Shown here piece by piece: positions 1-7,306 of a stretch of DNA of 64,000 nt; the first letter of the stretch is position 1, and every line of letters starts with the position of its first letter. The translations under genes were made by a program, and so were the position numbers. A model generated the notes under the pieces. It searched no databases and was not told where the DNA came from. It saw nothing but the letters and a program-made list of their open reading frames with translations. Source of the DNA: Neolewinella antarctica (lineage in GTDB: Bacteria; Bacteroidota; Bacteroidia; Chitinophagales; Saprospiraceae); assembly GCF_011927835.1 (NCBI RefSeq), contig NZ_JAATJH010000010.1:40914-104913 (forward strand), in the 5' to 3' direction.

Positions 1-1
1 C

Positions 2-118
2 GAGGTATTTGCCGCGGCGCAGCAAGCTAATGGGGACGGTGGTTCAACCGTCACCGACCAGATCGAACGCTTCTTTGCGGACGAAGGACTCAACCAATTC
101 ATCGATGTCCTCAGTTGA
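2..118 (+). CDS. 3' end of an unidentified gene (cut by window edge)
   Basis: An open frame enters from the left edge and ends with TGA at 116-118. Its last residues read ...TDQIERFFADEGLNQFIDVLS. The frame overlaps the ATG of the next gene (105) by 14 bp, the usual sign of translational coupling. Genes for VWA-domain metallopeptidase-like proteins of the type that follows often sit directly after a MoxR-type AAA ATPase gene, so this could be the ATPase C-terminus. That is inference, because no ATPase motif lies inside the window. Confidence 0.6.
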   Translation, partial: EVFAAAQQANGDGGSTVTDQIERFFADEGLNQFIDVLS

Positions 119-1358
119 TCACCGCACGGCCAGCGACCGGATTCGCTTCGCCCGGGCCTACGCCGCCCAGCGGTTACCGTGGTTCGGTCCGGCGCTGTTC
201 CGGTGCCGCATCATCGTCACCGAGCGGACGGAGGTAGCTTCGATCGACCTGAGCTACAACGTTTACTGGAACCCGGCGGCCGTCGCGGAAATCTGGGCGA
301 GTAACCCGGAAGAGATCGACGCCCTGAAAGAAATTGGCTTTCTCTGGATTCACGAAATCAGCCACCGTCTCCGTCAGCACGCCGAGCGGCGCGAATCCTT
401 ACTGACCAAGCGACCGGTCGACCCGCGCACCTGGAACATTGCCGCCGACTTCGAGATCAACGACAACCCGTGGCCAGGATTAACCATGCCAGCGGTGTAC
501 CCGGGTATGCTGCCCGGCAAGTTCGGCTTTGCGAACGGACGGTTGGCGGAGGAGTACCTGACCATGGTGGAGGGTGCCGAACACGACTTTGCGTTGCTCC
601 CGGACGAAGGAAGCGGCGTACACGGGGAAGCACGGGAGTGGGAAACCGGGGACGTTCAGGATATTTCTGACTTGGACACCGAGCTGATCCGCAGAAAAGT
701 GGCCGATGAAATGAAAAAGGCCGGTCCGAGTGCCATTCCCGCAAGCTGGCGGAGCTGGTCGGAAAGCGTTCTGACGAGTAAGACAAACTGGCGGCGCTCC
801 CTTTCGCACCGGATGAGCGTGGCCATCCATCAAGGCATCGGTAGTCGGATCGACTATAGTTTCGCGCGGCCGAGTCGGCGGCAGGCCGTTTATCACCCTA
901 TCCTGGCTCCGTCACTGCGGGGTGACCGAACGGCGCGCATCGCCATCGTCGTGGATACGAGTGGGTCGATAGGTAGCGCTAGTCTGAAGCGATCGCTGGC
1001 CGAAGTCGCCGGTGTCGTACGGACATTCCGTTACCCGGTTACGATCATTCCCTGCGACAACCGGACTTTCGAACCCGTGCGGGTCGTCGCGGCGGAGGAG
1101 GCTTACAGAATTCAGTCACTCCCCGGCGGCGGGCTGACCGACATGCGGGCGGGCATTGCCGAGGCGCAGAAACTTCGGCCAAAGCCGGACGTAATCCTCG
1201 TACTTACGGATGGGTTTACGCCTTACCCAAAGGAGCGATTAGCCGTCCCCGTCGTGTTCGGCATTTTGTTGGAGGAGAACAGTGTTGTTGCGGATGTTCC
1301 ACGACCGCCTCAGCCACCTTTTGGCCCGAGATCGGTACTTTTAATTCGACCCGACTAG
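105..1358 (+). CDS. VWA-domain protein with N-terminal metallopeptidase-like domain
   Basis: About 417 aa. The N-terminal half contains an HExxH zinc-protease-type motif (HEISH, residues 83-87). The C-terminal half is a von Willebrand A-like domain with a MIDAS start DTSGS at about 284-288 and a later GGGLTDM/LTDG segment, which together fit the DUF2201-type 'VWA-like metallopeptidase' family. No signal peptide, so cytoplasmic. The ATG at 105 is preferred because the frame upstream (a TTG at 9) overlaps a better open frame of the preceding gene, and homologous-looking sequence begins only after this Met. Proteins of this family are usually paired with an AAA ATPase and may act in complex assembly or maturation. 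The substrate is unknown. Confidence 0.8.
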   Translation: MSSVDHRTASDRIRFARAYAAQRLPWFGPALFRCRIIVTERTEVASIDLSYNVYWNPAAVAEIWASNPEEIDALKEIGFLWIHEISHRLRQHAERRESLLTKRPVDPRTWNIAADFEINDNPWPGLTMPAVYPGMLPGKFGFANGRLAEEYLTMVEGAEHDFALLPDEGSGVHGEAREWETGDVQDISDLDTELIRRKVADEMKKAGPSAIPASWRSWSESVLTSKTNWRRSLSHRMSVAIHQGIGSRIDYSFARPSRRQAVYHPILAPSLRGDRTARIAIVVDTSGSIGSASLKRSLAEVAGVVRTFRYPVTIIPCDNRTFEPVRVVAAEEAYRIQSLPGGGLTDMRAGIAEAQKLRPKPDVILVLTDGFTPYPKERLAVPVVFGILLEENSVVADVPRPPQPPFGPRSVLLIRPD

Positions 1359-1406
1359 TAACGTTGACTTTAGTCGATGCTCGTGCCTCGTCCTCTAAAG
1401 TCAGTA

Positions 1407-1943
1407 TTACAGGGTGGGATAGCTAGCCCGGTGCAGACGTTGGGTTCCGTCACGCCGGTCCAAAAAATGACGTTTTATCGTAAACGTAGAAGAGGTAAAT
1501 GCCATCTCATCCCAGGGAATATCCGCTTCGGTAAACAGCTGACATTCAAGACTTTCCTCGCCCACCGCGAATTTACCCTCCACGAGCTCCCCGACGAACT
1601 GGAGGTAGATTTGATTTATTTTTTCCAGGTTGTACAGTGAAATCAGGTACGTTAATTCCACCTTAGCCGCCGCCTCTTCCCAGACCTCCCGGATGGCCCC
1701 GGCTTCTACGCCCTCGCCATTTTCTAAATAACCGCTCGGCACGTTCCACAGGCCGTAGCAGGGCTCGATGGCGCGGCGGCAGAGCAACACTTTATCTTCC
1801 CACACGGGCAAACAGCCCGCGACGATCTTGGGGTTGCGGTAGTGGATGGTGGTGCAGGCGCCGCAAACCAACCGCGGGCGGTTATCGCCGGCGGGGATAA
1901 GTTTACTTATTTCGGCGGAGCCACAGTGGGGGCAAAAATTCAT
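1407..1943 (-). CDS. Nudix hydrolase with N-terminal zinc ribbon
   Basis: 178 aa. Residues 1-35 hold a zinc ribbon (C4, C7, C27, C30). The Nudix box runs from G71 to A93: G71, E77, then REVWEE (85-90), which supplies the metal-binding glutamates. The Gly normally found near the end of the box is Ala here (A92). This architecture is common in Nudix enzymes annotated as NADH pyrophosphatase-like or ADP-ribose pyrophosphatase-like, which cleave nucleoside diphosphates linked to another moiety. The exact substrate cannot be read from the sequence. Cytoplasmic. The gene converges on the VWA gene with a 48-nt gap and lies downstream of the lipoprotein gene on the same strand, with a hairpin between them. 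Confidence 0.85.
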   Translation of the reverse strand: MNFCPHCGSAEISKLIPAGDNRPRLVCGACTTIHYRNPKIVAGCLPVWEDKVLLCRRAIEPCYGLWNVPSGYLENGEGVEAGAIREVWEEAAAKVELTYLISLYNLEKINQIYLQFVGELVEGKFAVGEESLECQLFTEADIPWDEMAFTSSTFTIKRHFLDRRDGTQRLHRASYPTL

Positions 1944-1992
1944 GGCCGCAAGGTAGTTCGCTTTAACTAGCTAGGGTTCGTGGTACAAGCGA

Positions 1993-2023
1993 AAGCAGTG
2001 TCGGGAGCATCCCGACACTGCTT
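1993..2023 (-). terminator. hairpin downstream of the lipoprotein gene
   Basis: A perfect 14-bp inverted repeat, AAGCAGTGTCGGGA and its complement, separated by GCA. It begins 28 nt after the lipoprotein stop codon and lies between that gene and the Nudix gene. There is no clear T-run on the minus strand, so it may be a terminator without a U-tract or a processing or stability structure. Confidence 0.6.
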
Positions 2024-2050
2024 CGAACTTCTTAAAATTTGATCTAAGCA

Positions 2051-3241
2051 CTAAATTGTCCGGTAACTCGTGGCCAGTAGCTCCTGCAGCCTCGGTTTCA
2101 GGACGTCCGCCGCGTCCAGAATAAGGGCTTCGTTAGAAGGGAATTGCTGCGCGCGGTTACCCACGTAGCGGCGGGTGCTACGGCTGAGCGCACGGCGGTC
2201 GCCGCTGAAGGTGCTGGCGTAGTTGTTGAATACGGCTTCGGCCGTGAGGGCTTCCTCCTCCACGATTCTGTTCAGCCGATTGTCGTAGAGGACGAGGCTG
2301 CCGTTCACTACGGCCGCTTTACTCCGTAAAATCTCGATGATCTGCGCCCGGACGATTACCCTACGGGGCTGCGTAATATCGTTGCCGAGGGTATCCTTGG
2401 CGACGTTGCCGCGCGCATCCAGCACGTACTCGTCGCCGTCGGTAATTTCCTGCTCGTCGACGTAGCTACGCTCGGTGATGCGTTCCGGGCTCACTTCGAT
2501 GTTGCGGATGACGATTTGCGCGTCGTAATCGTAGGTGACGCCGGGGCGGGCGGCGAAATCGTAGTAGCGCCAGTCGCTGTCCATGTTGTTGGTCTCCACG
2601 CGCAGAAGTTCTTCCTCAAAGCCGCGGGGGAGGTAGCCGCCAGATTCGTTGACGGTCGTGACGAAGATAAATACTTTACCGAGTTCGCGGGCTTCTTCGC
2701 GCAAAGTGCGGGCGTCGCGGTAGTTGGCGCGGTAGCGTTCGGTCGTAGCAAAATCCTGGAAGGATTCGCGGGCGGCGCGTTTGTCGCCGGCGCGGCCTTT
2801 CGTGAGGTTGGCCAGGGCATTGGCGTAAGCTTGTTCGGCGGCTTTACCCTCTGTGGCGGCTAGTCGGTCACCGAGATCAACGAAGTTGAACTGGGCGTAG
2901 CGGCCGTTTTTATCGGAAAGGGGCAGCAACGGTTGCAGCGCGCGCTGACGGCGGTCGACCTTTTCGTAGATGCCGTGAATGCGGCCCCAGTCGGGCGTGC
3001 CGGAGTTGGCGAAGTAGTCCGCCTGGTCCAGATCGCGCTGGATGGACTTGTTGACGGCCTTTTCGAGCGCGGCTACGTACTTCGGGTTCTTCTTTTCCTT
3101 GCCCGACAGGCGCTTTTGGGCGAGGCGGATCGTCTCTTCGTAGTTGCCGTTTTCGACGAGTTTATCAACTGATTTGCAGGAGGTAGCGAAGAGGGTAAAT
3201 AGAATCAGTAAAGAGGTATAAAGCTGGCGTGTGTGTTTCAT
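2051..3241 (-). CDS. lipoprotein of unknown function
   Basis: 396 aa from the ATG at 3241. A second in-frame ATG at 3259 would add six residues. The N-terminus is a lipoprotein signal ending in LFATSC, so the protein should be anchored to a membrane in the cell envelope. The mature part is largely helical, begins with a TPR-like stretch (KLVENGNYEETIRLAQKRL), and then shows a beta-rich central segment. No enzyme motif is visible. Not recognised beyond 'Bacteroidota envelope lipoprotein'. Transcribed divergently from argB, with a 268-nt intergenic region holding G-rich repeats. Confidence 0.8.
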   Translation of the reverse strand: MKHTRQLYTSLLILFTLFATSCKSVDKLVENGNYEETIRLAQKRLSGKEKKNPKYVAALEKAVNKSIQRDLDQADYFANSGTPDWGRIHGIYEKVDRRQRALQPLLPLSDKNGRYAQFNFVDLGDRLAATEGKAAEQAYANALANLTKGRAGDKRAARESFQDFATTERYRANYRDARTLREEARELGKVFIFVTTVNESGGYLPRGFEEELLRVETNNMDSDWRYYDFAARPGVTYDYDAQIVIRNIEVSPERITERSYVDEQEITDGDEYVLDARGNVAKDTLGNDITQPRRVIVRAQIIEILRSKAAVVNGSLVLYDNRLNRIVEEEALTAEAVFNNYASTFSGDRRALSRSTRRYVGNRAQQFPSNEALILDAADVLKPRLQELLATSYRTI

Positions 3242-3324
3242 GGTGAGCTTCTTTGACATAAAACTACGGAGCGACGGTCCGAGAATTGCTTACGGAAAAG
3301 CTAAGGGGGATTAAGGTTTGTTAA

Positions 3325-3400
3325 GGGGGGGGGGTTAGGCGGTAGGCTGGTAGGCGGTAGGCGAGTAGGCGGTAGCCGGTAGGGCGGTAGGTAGTGGTAT
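3325..3400. repeat. G10 tract followed by degenerate GGTAGGC repeats
   Basis: Ten consecutive G (3325-3334) are followed by about eight imperfect units of the type GGTAGGC or GGTAG. The block sits in the divergent intergenic region between the lipoprotein gene and argB. Homopolymeric G tracts are prone to slippage, so the spacing of promoter elements here could vary between cells. That is an inference. Confidence 0.75.
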
Positions 3401-3415
3401 TCTTCATAATTACGC

Positions 3416-3468
3416 TGCACCTGCGACCGCGCCGCGTAAGCTAGTCCCGTACTTTGTCGGGGTGCCTG
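3416..3468 (+). repeat. interspersed repeat, long form (copy L1)
   Basis: Starts TGCACCTGCGACCGCG, then a 33-nt insert containing GCTAGTCCCGTACTTTGTC, then CCTG. The same layout recurs at 38270-38322 and, reversed, at 41562-41614. Here it lies upstream of argB, and a TACTTTG element (3450-3456) falls inside it, so it may carry or influence the argB promoter. Confidence 0.8.
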
Positions 3469-3509
3469 ATTACCTTGCCTTGTATATTGACAATCGCAAC
3501 TCAACCCGC

Positions 3510-4280
3510 ATGCAACTTACAGTTCTGAAAATCGGTGGTAACGTTCTTAACGACGAAGCGGCGCTTGCTGGAGTACTGGATTATTTTGCTAGCCTAACGG
3601 AGCTCGCCGTACTCGTTCACGGGGGCGGCGGGAAGGCGAGTGAGGTAATTCGTGAAATGGGTCGTGAGCCGCGGATGGTCGGTGGGCGGCGGATAACGGA
3701 CGCGCCGACGTTGGAAATTGTGACGATGGTCTACACCGGCCTGATTAATAAGAATCTAGTCGCTCAACTGCAAAGGCGGGGCACGAACGCCATCGGGCTT
3801 AGCGGGGCGGACGGCAATGCGATTCTCGCGGAGAAACGCCCGGTTGGCGAGATTGATTATGGATTTGCGGGAGACGTCACCGAGGTTAACGGGTCATTGC
3901 TCGCCGGGCTACTCCGTCTGGAATTACGTCCGGTTCTGTGCCCCATCACCCACGACGCCAAGGGACAGCTACTCAACACCAACGCCGACACGATCGCTAA
4001 CGAAGTTGCTAAGGCGCTGGCGACGCAAGGATATCAGGTTTCCCTCAAATACTGCTTCGAACTACCCGGTGTGCTTCGTGATATTAATGACGAGAACTCC
4101 ATCATTAAAACCATTACCCCGAAAACCTACCGGCAGTACCAACTGGAAGGGGTGATTGCCGGTGGGATGATCCCGAAATTGGATAATGCGTTCGACGCCA
4201 TTGCATCTGGGGTCCAGGAAGTAGTTATCGGTGATTTGAGCCACTTGCGATCCGGCCAAGCGACCAGACTGATTGCCTAA
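3510..4280 (+). CDS. argB: N-acetylglutamate kinase (ArgB)
   Basis: 256 aa. Phosphorylates N-acetyl-L-glutamate (or, in many Bacteroidota, an N-succinylated analogue) in arginine biosynthesis. An amino-acid-kinase fold is visible: LKIGGN at 6-11 (nucleotide-binding lysine), VHGGGGK at about 50-56, GLSGADGN in the middle, NTNADTIANEVAKAL and a C-terminal GGMIPKL segment, all typical of ArgB. Length is normal for the family. The ATG at 3510 is chosen over an upstream start at 3462, because the extra 16 residues have no family match and overlap the repeat at 3416-3468. No other arg genes are in the window. Cytoplasmic. Confidence 0.93.
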   Translation: MQLTVLKIGGNVLNDEAALAGVLDYFASLTELAVLVHGGGGKASEVIREMGREPRMVGGRRITDAPTLEIVTMVYTGLINKNLVAQLQRRGTNAIGLSGADGNAILAEKRPVGEIDYGFAGDVTEVNGSLLAGLLRLELRPVLCPITHDAKGQLLNTNADTIANEVAKALATQGYQVSLKYCFELPGVLRDINDENSIIKTITPKTYRQYQLEGVIAGGMIPKLDNAFDAIASGVQEVVIGDLSHLRSGQATRLIA

Positions 4281-4324
4281 ACAAAAGATGGCCATTATGC
4301 GTACTTTGTTAAAAATACACCACG

Positions 4325-4537
4325 ATGAATAAGGATTATACCATGACCAAAGGTCGTATCGCGGTGAGTATGCTGGCGGTTTCTCTCATGTCCGTCCAGA
4401 CCTACCGTTATTTATTTGTGGAATTAAGCGAACGGCACGCCACTGGCGCCTTGTTCGGGGTCTTGTGTATGGTTTGCCTAATCGTAGCGATGGTAGTCTC
4501 TGAGTGGGAGAAAAAGAAGAGCCAGCCCTTCAGCTGA
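4325..4537 (+). CDS. small two-helix membrane protein of unknown function
   Basis: 70 aa. Two hydrophobic stretches (about residues 11-29 and 42-59) are separated by a short polar loop, and the C-terminus is charged (SEWEKKKSQ), so an inner-membrane protein is likely. A TACTTTG element lies at 4302-4308, 16 nt before the ATG, close enough to suggest its own promoter with a short leader. It ends 4 nt from the convergent xylulokinase gene. Not recognised. The open frame is short, but its composition and position support a real gene. Confidence 0.55.
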   Translation: MNKDYTMTKGRIAVSMLAVSLMSVQTYRYLFVELSERHATGALFGVLCMVCLIVAMVVSEWEKKKSQPFS

Positions 4538-4541
4538 AAAA

Positions 4542-6026
4542 TCACTTCATCCGCTCCGTCAAGCTATTTTCCCAAGCCGCGTAAGCCGTCTCCAGGGTCA
4601 CCTTATCCGTAATCGGTCTAACGATGGAGATTGCTTCCTGCCGCCCAACGGCCGCCTCCACGCTATCCGCCAAACCGACCGCCACACCGGCCGCCAGGGC
4701 CGCCCCGACCGCGCCCGTCGTGTCGTGCATCTCGATCGTTGCGCCGGTTAGCGTAGCGATTGTCGTGGAGAAAATCTTACTCTGAAACAAGTTATCGTTC
4801 CCCACGCGGATCGTACTCAGGTCGACGCCAAGGTCCTGCATAATTTTCATCCCGTACACGAACGAGAAGGCTATTCCCTCGATGCCGGCGCGGATGACGT
4901 GCGCGCGATCGTGGCGATTCAAGTCGATGCCGAGCAGGTGAGCACCGATATTTTTGTTGTTGAGCATCCGCTCCGGCCCGTTGCCGAAGGGGAGAAAGTG
5001 GAGTCCTTCGCTACCCACGGGAACACTTGCCGCCAACGTTTCCATCTCACCGTAGCTAAGGGCTTCCCCACCGAGGAGGTTCTTTACCCAGCGGTGTAGA
5101 ATACCGGAACCGTTGATGCAAAGAAGGATACCGATCCTTGGCGCGTCGCTGGTGTGGTTGACGTGGGCGAAGGAATTCACGCGTTGGCCCGGGTCGAACG
5201 CTAAGCGATCACTCACCCCGTAAACGACACCGGAGGTACCGCCAGTAGCGGCCACTTCACCGGGTGCGAGCACGTTGAGGGAAAGGGCGTTATTGGGTTG
5301 GTCGCCGGCGCGGTAGCCGACTACGGTGCCGGGTTCGAGGCCGAGTTCCTGCGCGGCGGTGGCGGTGAGCACGCCTTGCTTTCCTATGGCGGGGACGCGT
5401 CTTGGCAGAAGATCGGCACTCAGGTTCATTTCGTCTAGGACGAGGTGGGCGGGGCTGTTTTCGGTAAAATCCCAGAGGATGCCTTCGCTAAGGCCAGTGA
5501 CGGTGGTGGTGGCTTCGCCGGTAAGTTTAAGCGCGAGGTAGTCTCCGGGGAGGAGGGCGTATTTGACGCGGGCGAAGTTGGCGGGTTCGTTGTCGGCAAC
5601 CCATTTAAGTTTGCTGGCCGTGAAGTTGCCGGGGCTGTTGAGGTGGTGGGTGAGGCAGACGTCGGTGCCGATGGATTTGAAGGCCTTGTCGCCCGTCTCG
5701 ACCGCGCGGCCGTCGCACCAGATGATGCTGGGGCGAATGACTTCGTGCCGGTCGTCGACGATCACGAGGCCGTGCATCTGGTAGCCAATGCCCACTGCTT
5801 TTATGTCCTTACTCGGCACCTGCGTGAGCGCCAAAACCTTCTTGGTGGCTTCCACGACGTACTTATACCAATCCTCGGGATTTTGCTCGGCCCAGCCCGG
5901 CTCGGGGTTGTCCATGCTCAGCTCGGTTTCCGGGGCGGTCACGCGAGCGAGAATTTTACCGGTCGCCACCTCCACGAGGGCGGCTTTGATGGAGGAGGAA
6001 CCGAGGTCGTAGCCGATGGTATACAT
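4542..6026 (-). CDS. xylB: xylulokinase (FGGY carbohydrate kinase)
   Basis: 494 aa. An FGGY-family sugar kinase that should phosphorylate D-xylulose to xylulose 5-phosphate in the cytoplasm. Visible features are the phosphate-binding DLGSSS (7-12), the QMHGLV segment typical of xylulokinases (83-88), IIWCDGRA (101-108), the catalytic-Asp segment GDQPNN (D242) and a C-terminal nucleotide-binding GAALAAG. Xylulokinase fits better than rhamnulokinase or fuculokinase because of the MHG segment, but substrate within FGGY kinases is not certain from sequence. No xylose isomerase or transporter is adjacent. Confidence 0.88.
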   Translation of the reverse strand: MYTIGYDLGSSSIKAALVEVATGKILARVTAPETELSMDNPEPGWAEQNPEDWYKYVVEATKKVLALTQVPSKDIKAVGIGYQMHGLVIVDDRHEVIRPSIIWCDGRAVETGDKAFKSIGTDVCLTHHLNSPGNFTASKLKWVADNEPANFARVKYALLPGDYLALKLTGEATTTVTGLSEGILWDFTENSPAHLVLDEMNLSADLLPRRVPAIGKQGVLTATAAQELGLEPGTVVGYRAGDQPNNALSLNVLAPGEVAATGGTSGVVYGVSDRLAFDPGQRVNSFAHVNHTSDAPRIGILLCINGSGILHRWVKNLLGGEALSYGEMETLAASVPVGSEGLHFLPFGNGPERMLNNKNIGAHLLGIDLNRHDRAHVIRAGIEGIAFSFVYGMKIMQDLGVDLSTIRVGNDNLFQSKIFSTTIATLTGATIEMHDTTGAVGAALAAGVAVGLADSVEAAVGRQEAISIVRPITDKVTLETAYAAWENSLTERMK

Positions 6027-6074
6027 AAAATTGGGCGGTTTGACAGCCGAAGGTAACCCAATTTTTTGCGCGGT

Positions 6075-6112
6075 CGTCCCGACTGAGTGCGGGACTTGCT
6101 TACGCGTCGCGG
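6075..6112 (-). repeat. interspersed repeat, long form with degraded left part (copy L4)
   Basis: On the minus strand the 33-nt core (with AAGTCCCGCACTCAGTCGGG) is preceded by CCGCG, matching the right two thirds of the long repeat. It lies in the 125-nt gap between the transglutaminase-like gene and xylulokinase. Confidence 0.65.
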
Positions 6113-6151
6113 AAGAAGGCTAAACGGGGAAAAAGCAATGGATTGCAGCGC

Positions 6152-7117
6152 TTACCGGACGCGTAATCGGTGGCTAATGAGCATATCGTCACGACCGGAA
6201 TAAATGCTCAATACCATATTTCTTACTTCCTTAGCCGGGACGGTCAGGCGATAACCATCCTCCGTCCGTTCGGCAGTGCAAGAGATTTGCTGGGCGGTCG
6301 TCATATTAGCGCAGACAAGATTCTCTATGGGGCCGACTGAGGAGAATTCATAAATAAATTCTTCATTTCTCGGCGCTGAAATAGCGTAACTATCATATGT
6401 CAAATCGCCAATTCCGTACGCAATAAATTTCGCTCCGATCCCCGGCAGGTTGACGAAGGTTTCGCGGTCCAGCAACTCATCCGTGAGTTGCCACTTGGCG
6501 TCGGTCGGAAAGTGAGAATACTGAAGGCTAGCCGGCTCCGGAAAAAAGTAGGCTTCGCGAAATTGCTTATTAAATTTATCCCCCCGCATGGCTCCGGCAC
6601 CCCAGGTGGCATCGACTATCTTCCATTCCCCGTCAATCTCCACGGCGTTCCAAGCATGCGTGTAGCCCATGCTCCCCGCCTCGATCGCGTTCGAACGGAC
6701 GTGGCCCGTCACGTAGGCGCAGTTGAGGCCGACCGTTTCGGCCATGCGCTGGTAAAGCCGGGCGTAGTTATCGCAAACACCTTTTCTCTGGCGCAGGGTC
6801 TGTTGGATGCGGTCGTCCCAGACTTTTAGTATTTCCTCCGGCGTATAGGCGCGGCGCTTCATTCTTCCCTGGCTGATCTTTTCGTAGAGGTCTACGTCGT
6901 AGGTGATGTTTTGGGCGGTCCAGTAGTAGAGGGCGGCGGCTTTTTGCTCATCGGTTTTTAGGCCGGTGGTTAGTTTTTTGGCTAGGGCGGCGGCGGTGGG
7001 GGCGTCTTCGGACTTCAGGTGCTCGTACTCTGACCAGTCTTTTATTACCTGGGCGGTCGTTGGCAACTGTAACACCAGGGTTAGTATTAAGAGTAGTGCT
7101 GTCTTGATTGTTGGCAT
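6152..7117 (-). CDS. secreted transglutaminase-like protein
   Basis: 321 aa with a signal peptide ending about ...LPTTAQ (residue 23), so exported. A transglutaminase-like (papain-fold) domain occupies about 50-180. The catalytic triad can be read as C115 (RKGVCDNYA), H154 (YTHAWNAV) and D169 (IVDATWG). In bacteria this fold is mostly a cysteine protease or peptide-modifying domain. The C-terminal 130 residues look beta-rich with no recognised motif. Transcribed in the same direction as smc, 190 nt away with a fold-back element between them, so probably a separate transcript. Confidence 0.85.
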   Translation of the reverse strand: MPTIKTALLLILTLVLQLPTTAQVIKDWSEYEHLKSEDAPTAAALAKKLTTGLKTDEQKAAALYYWTAQNITYDVDLYEKISQGRMKRRAYTPEEILKVWDDRIQQTLRQRKGVCDNYARLYQRMAETVGLNCAYVTGHVRSNAIEAGSMGYTHAWNAVEIDGEWKIVDATWGAGAMRGDKFNKQFREAYFFPEPASLQYSHFPTDAKWQLTDELLDRETFVNLPGIGAKFIAYGIGDLTYDSYAISAPRNEEFIYEFSSVGPIENLVCANMTTAQQISCTAERTEDGYRLTVPAKEVRNMVLSIYSGRDDMLISHRLRVR

Positions 7118-7150
7118 TGGTGTCTTAACTTGTTGGGTCTGGTCTGAGTT

Positions 7151-7303
7151 GCCTCCGGCGGTTTAGCTAGCGCTGTACTTCGTGCTCCAGAGGACGAGAG
7201 AGGAAGAAATAGGAGGAGATAAGAAGAAGAAAGACCGCTTTCTTTTCTTCCTCCTCTTTCTACCTATACCCCTCCTCAACATCCTCAGGAAACCGCCGAA
7301 GGC
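7151..7303. repeat. fold-back element between smc and the transglutaminase-like gene
   Basis: The outer arms GCCTCCGGCGGTTT (7151-7164) and AAACCGCCGAAGGC (7290-7303) are complementary at 13 of 14 positions. Inside lies a second hairpin of purine-rich sequence (about 7201-7233) against its pyrimidine-rich complement (7238-7260). It sits 3-156 nt downstream of the smc stop codon, so it may end smc transcription. The nested layout also resembles a small non-autonomous element. Confidence 0.6.
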
Positions 7304-7306
7304 ACC

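Noticed and set aside
9..104. N-terminal extension of the VWA gene from a TTG
   Set aside because: The same bases encode the plausible C-terminus of the upstream gene in another frame that ends at 118. The extension is Ser/Thr/Arg-rich without pattern.
4542..6026. Reading the FGGY kinase as rhamnulokinase of the rhamnose pathway
   Set aside because: The QMHGLV and GDQPNN segments fit xylulokinase better, and the gene is 20 kb from the rhamnose locus.
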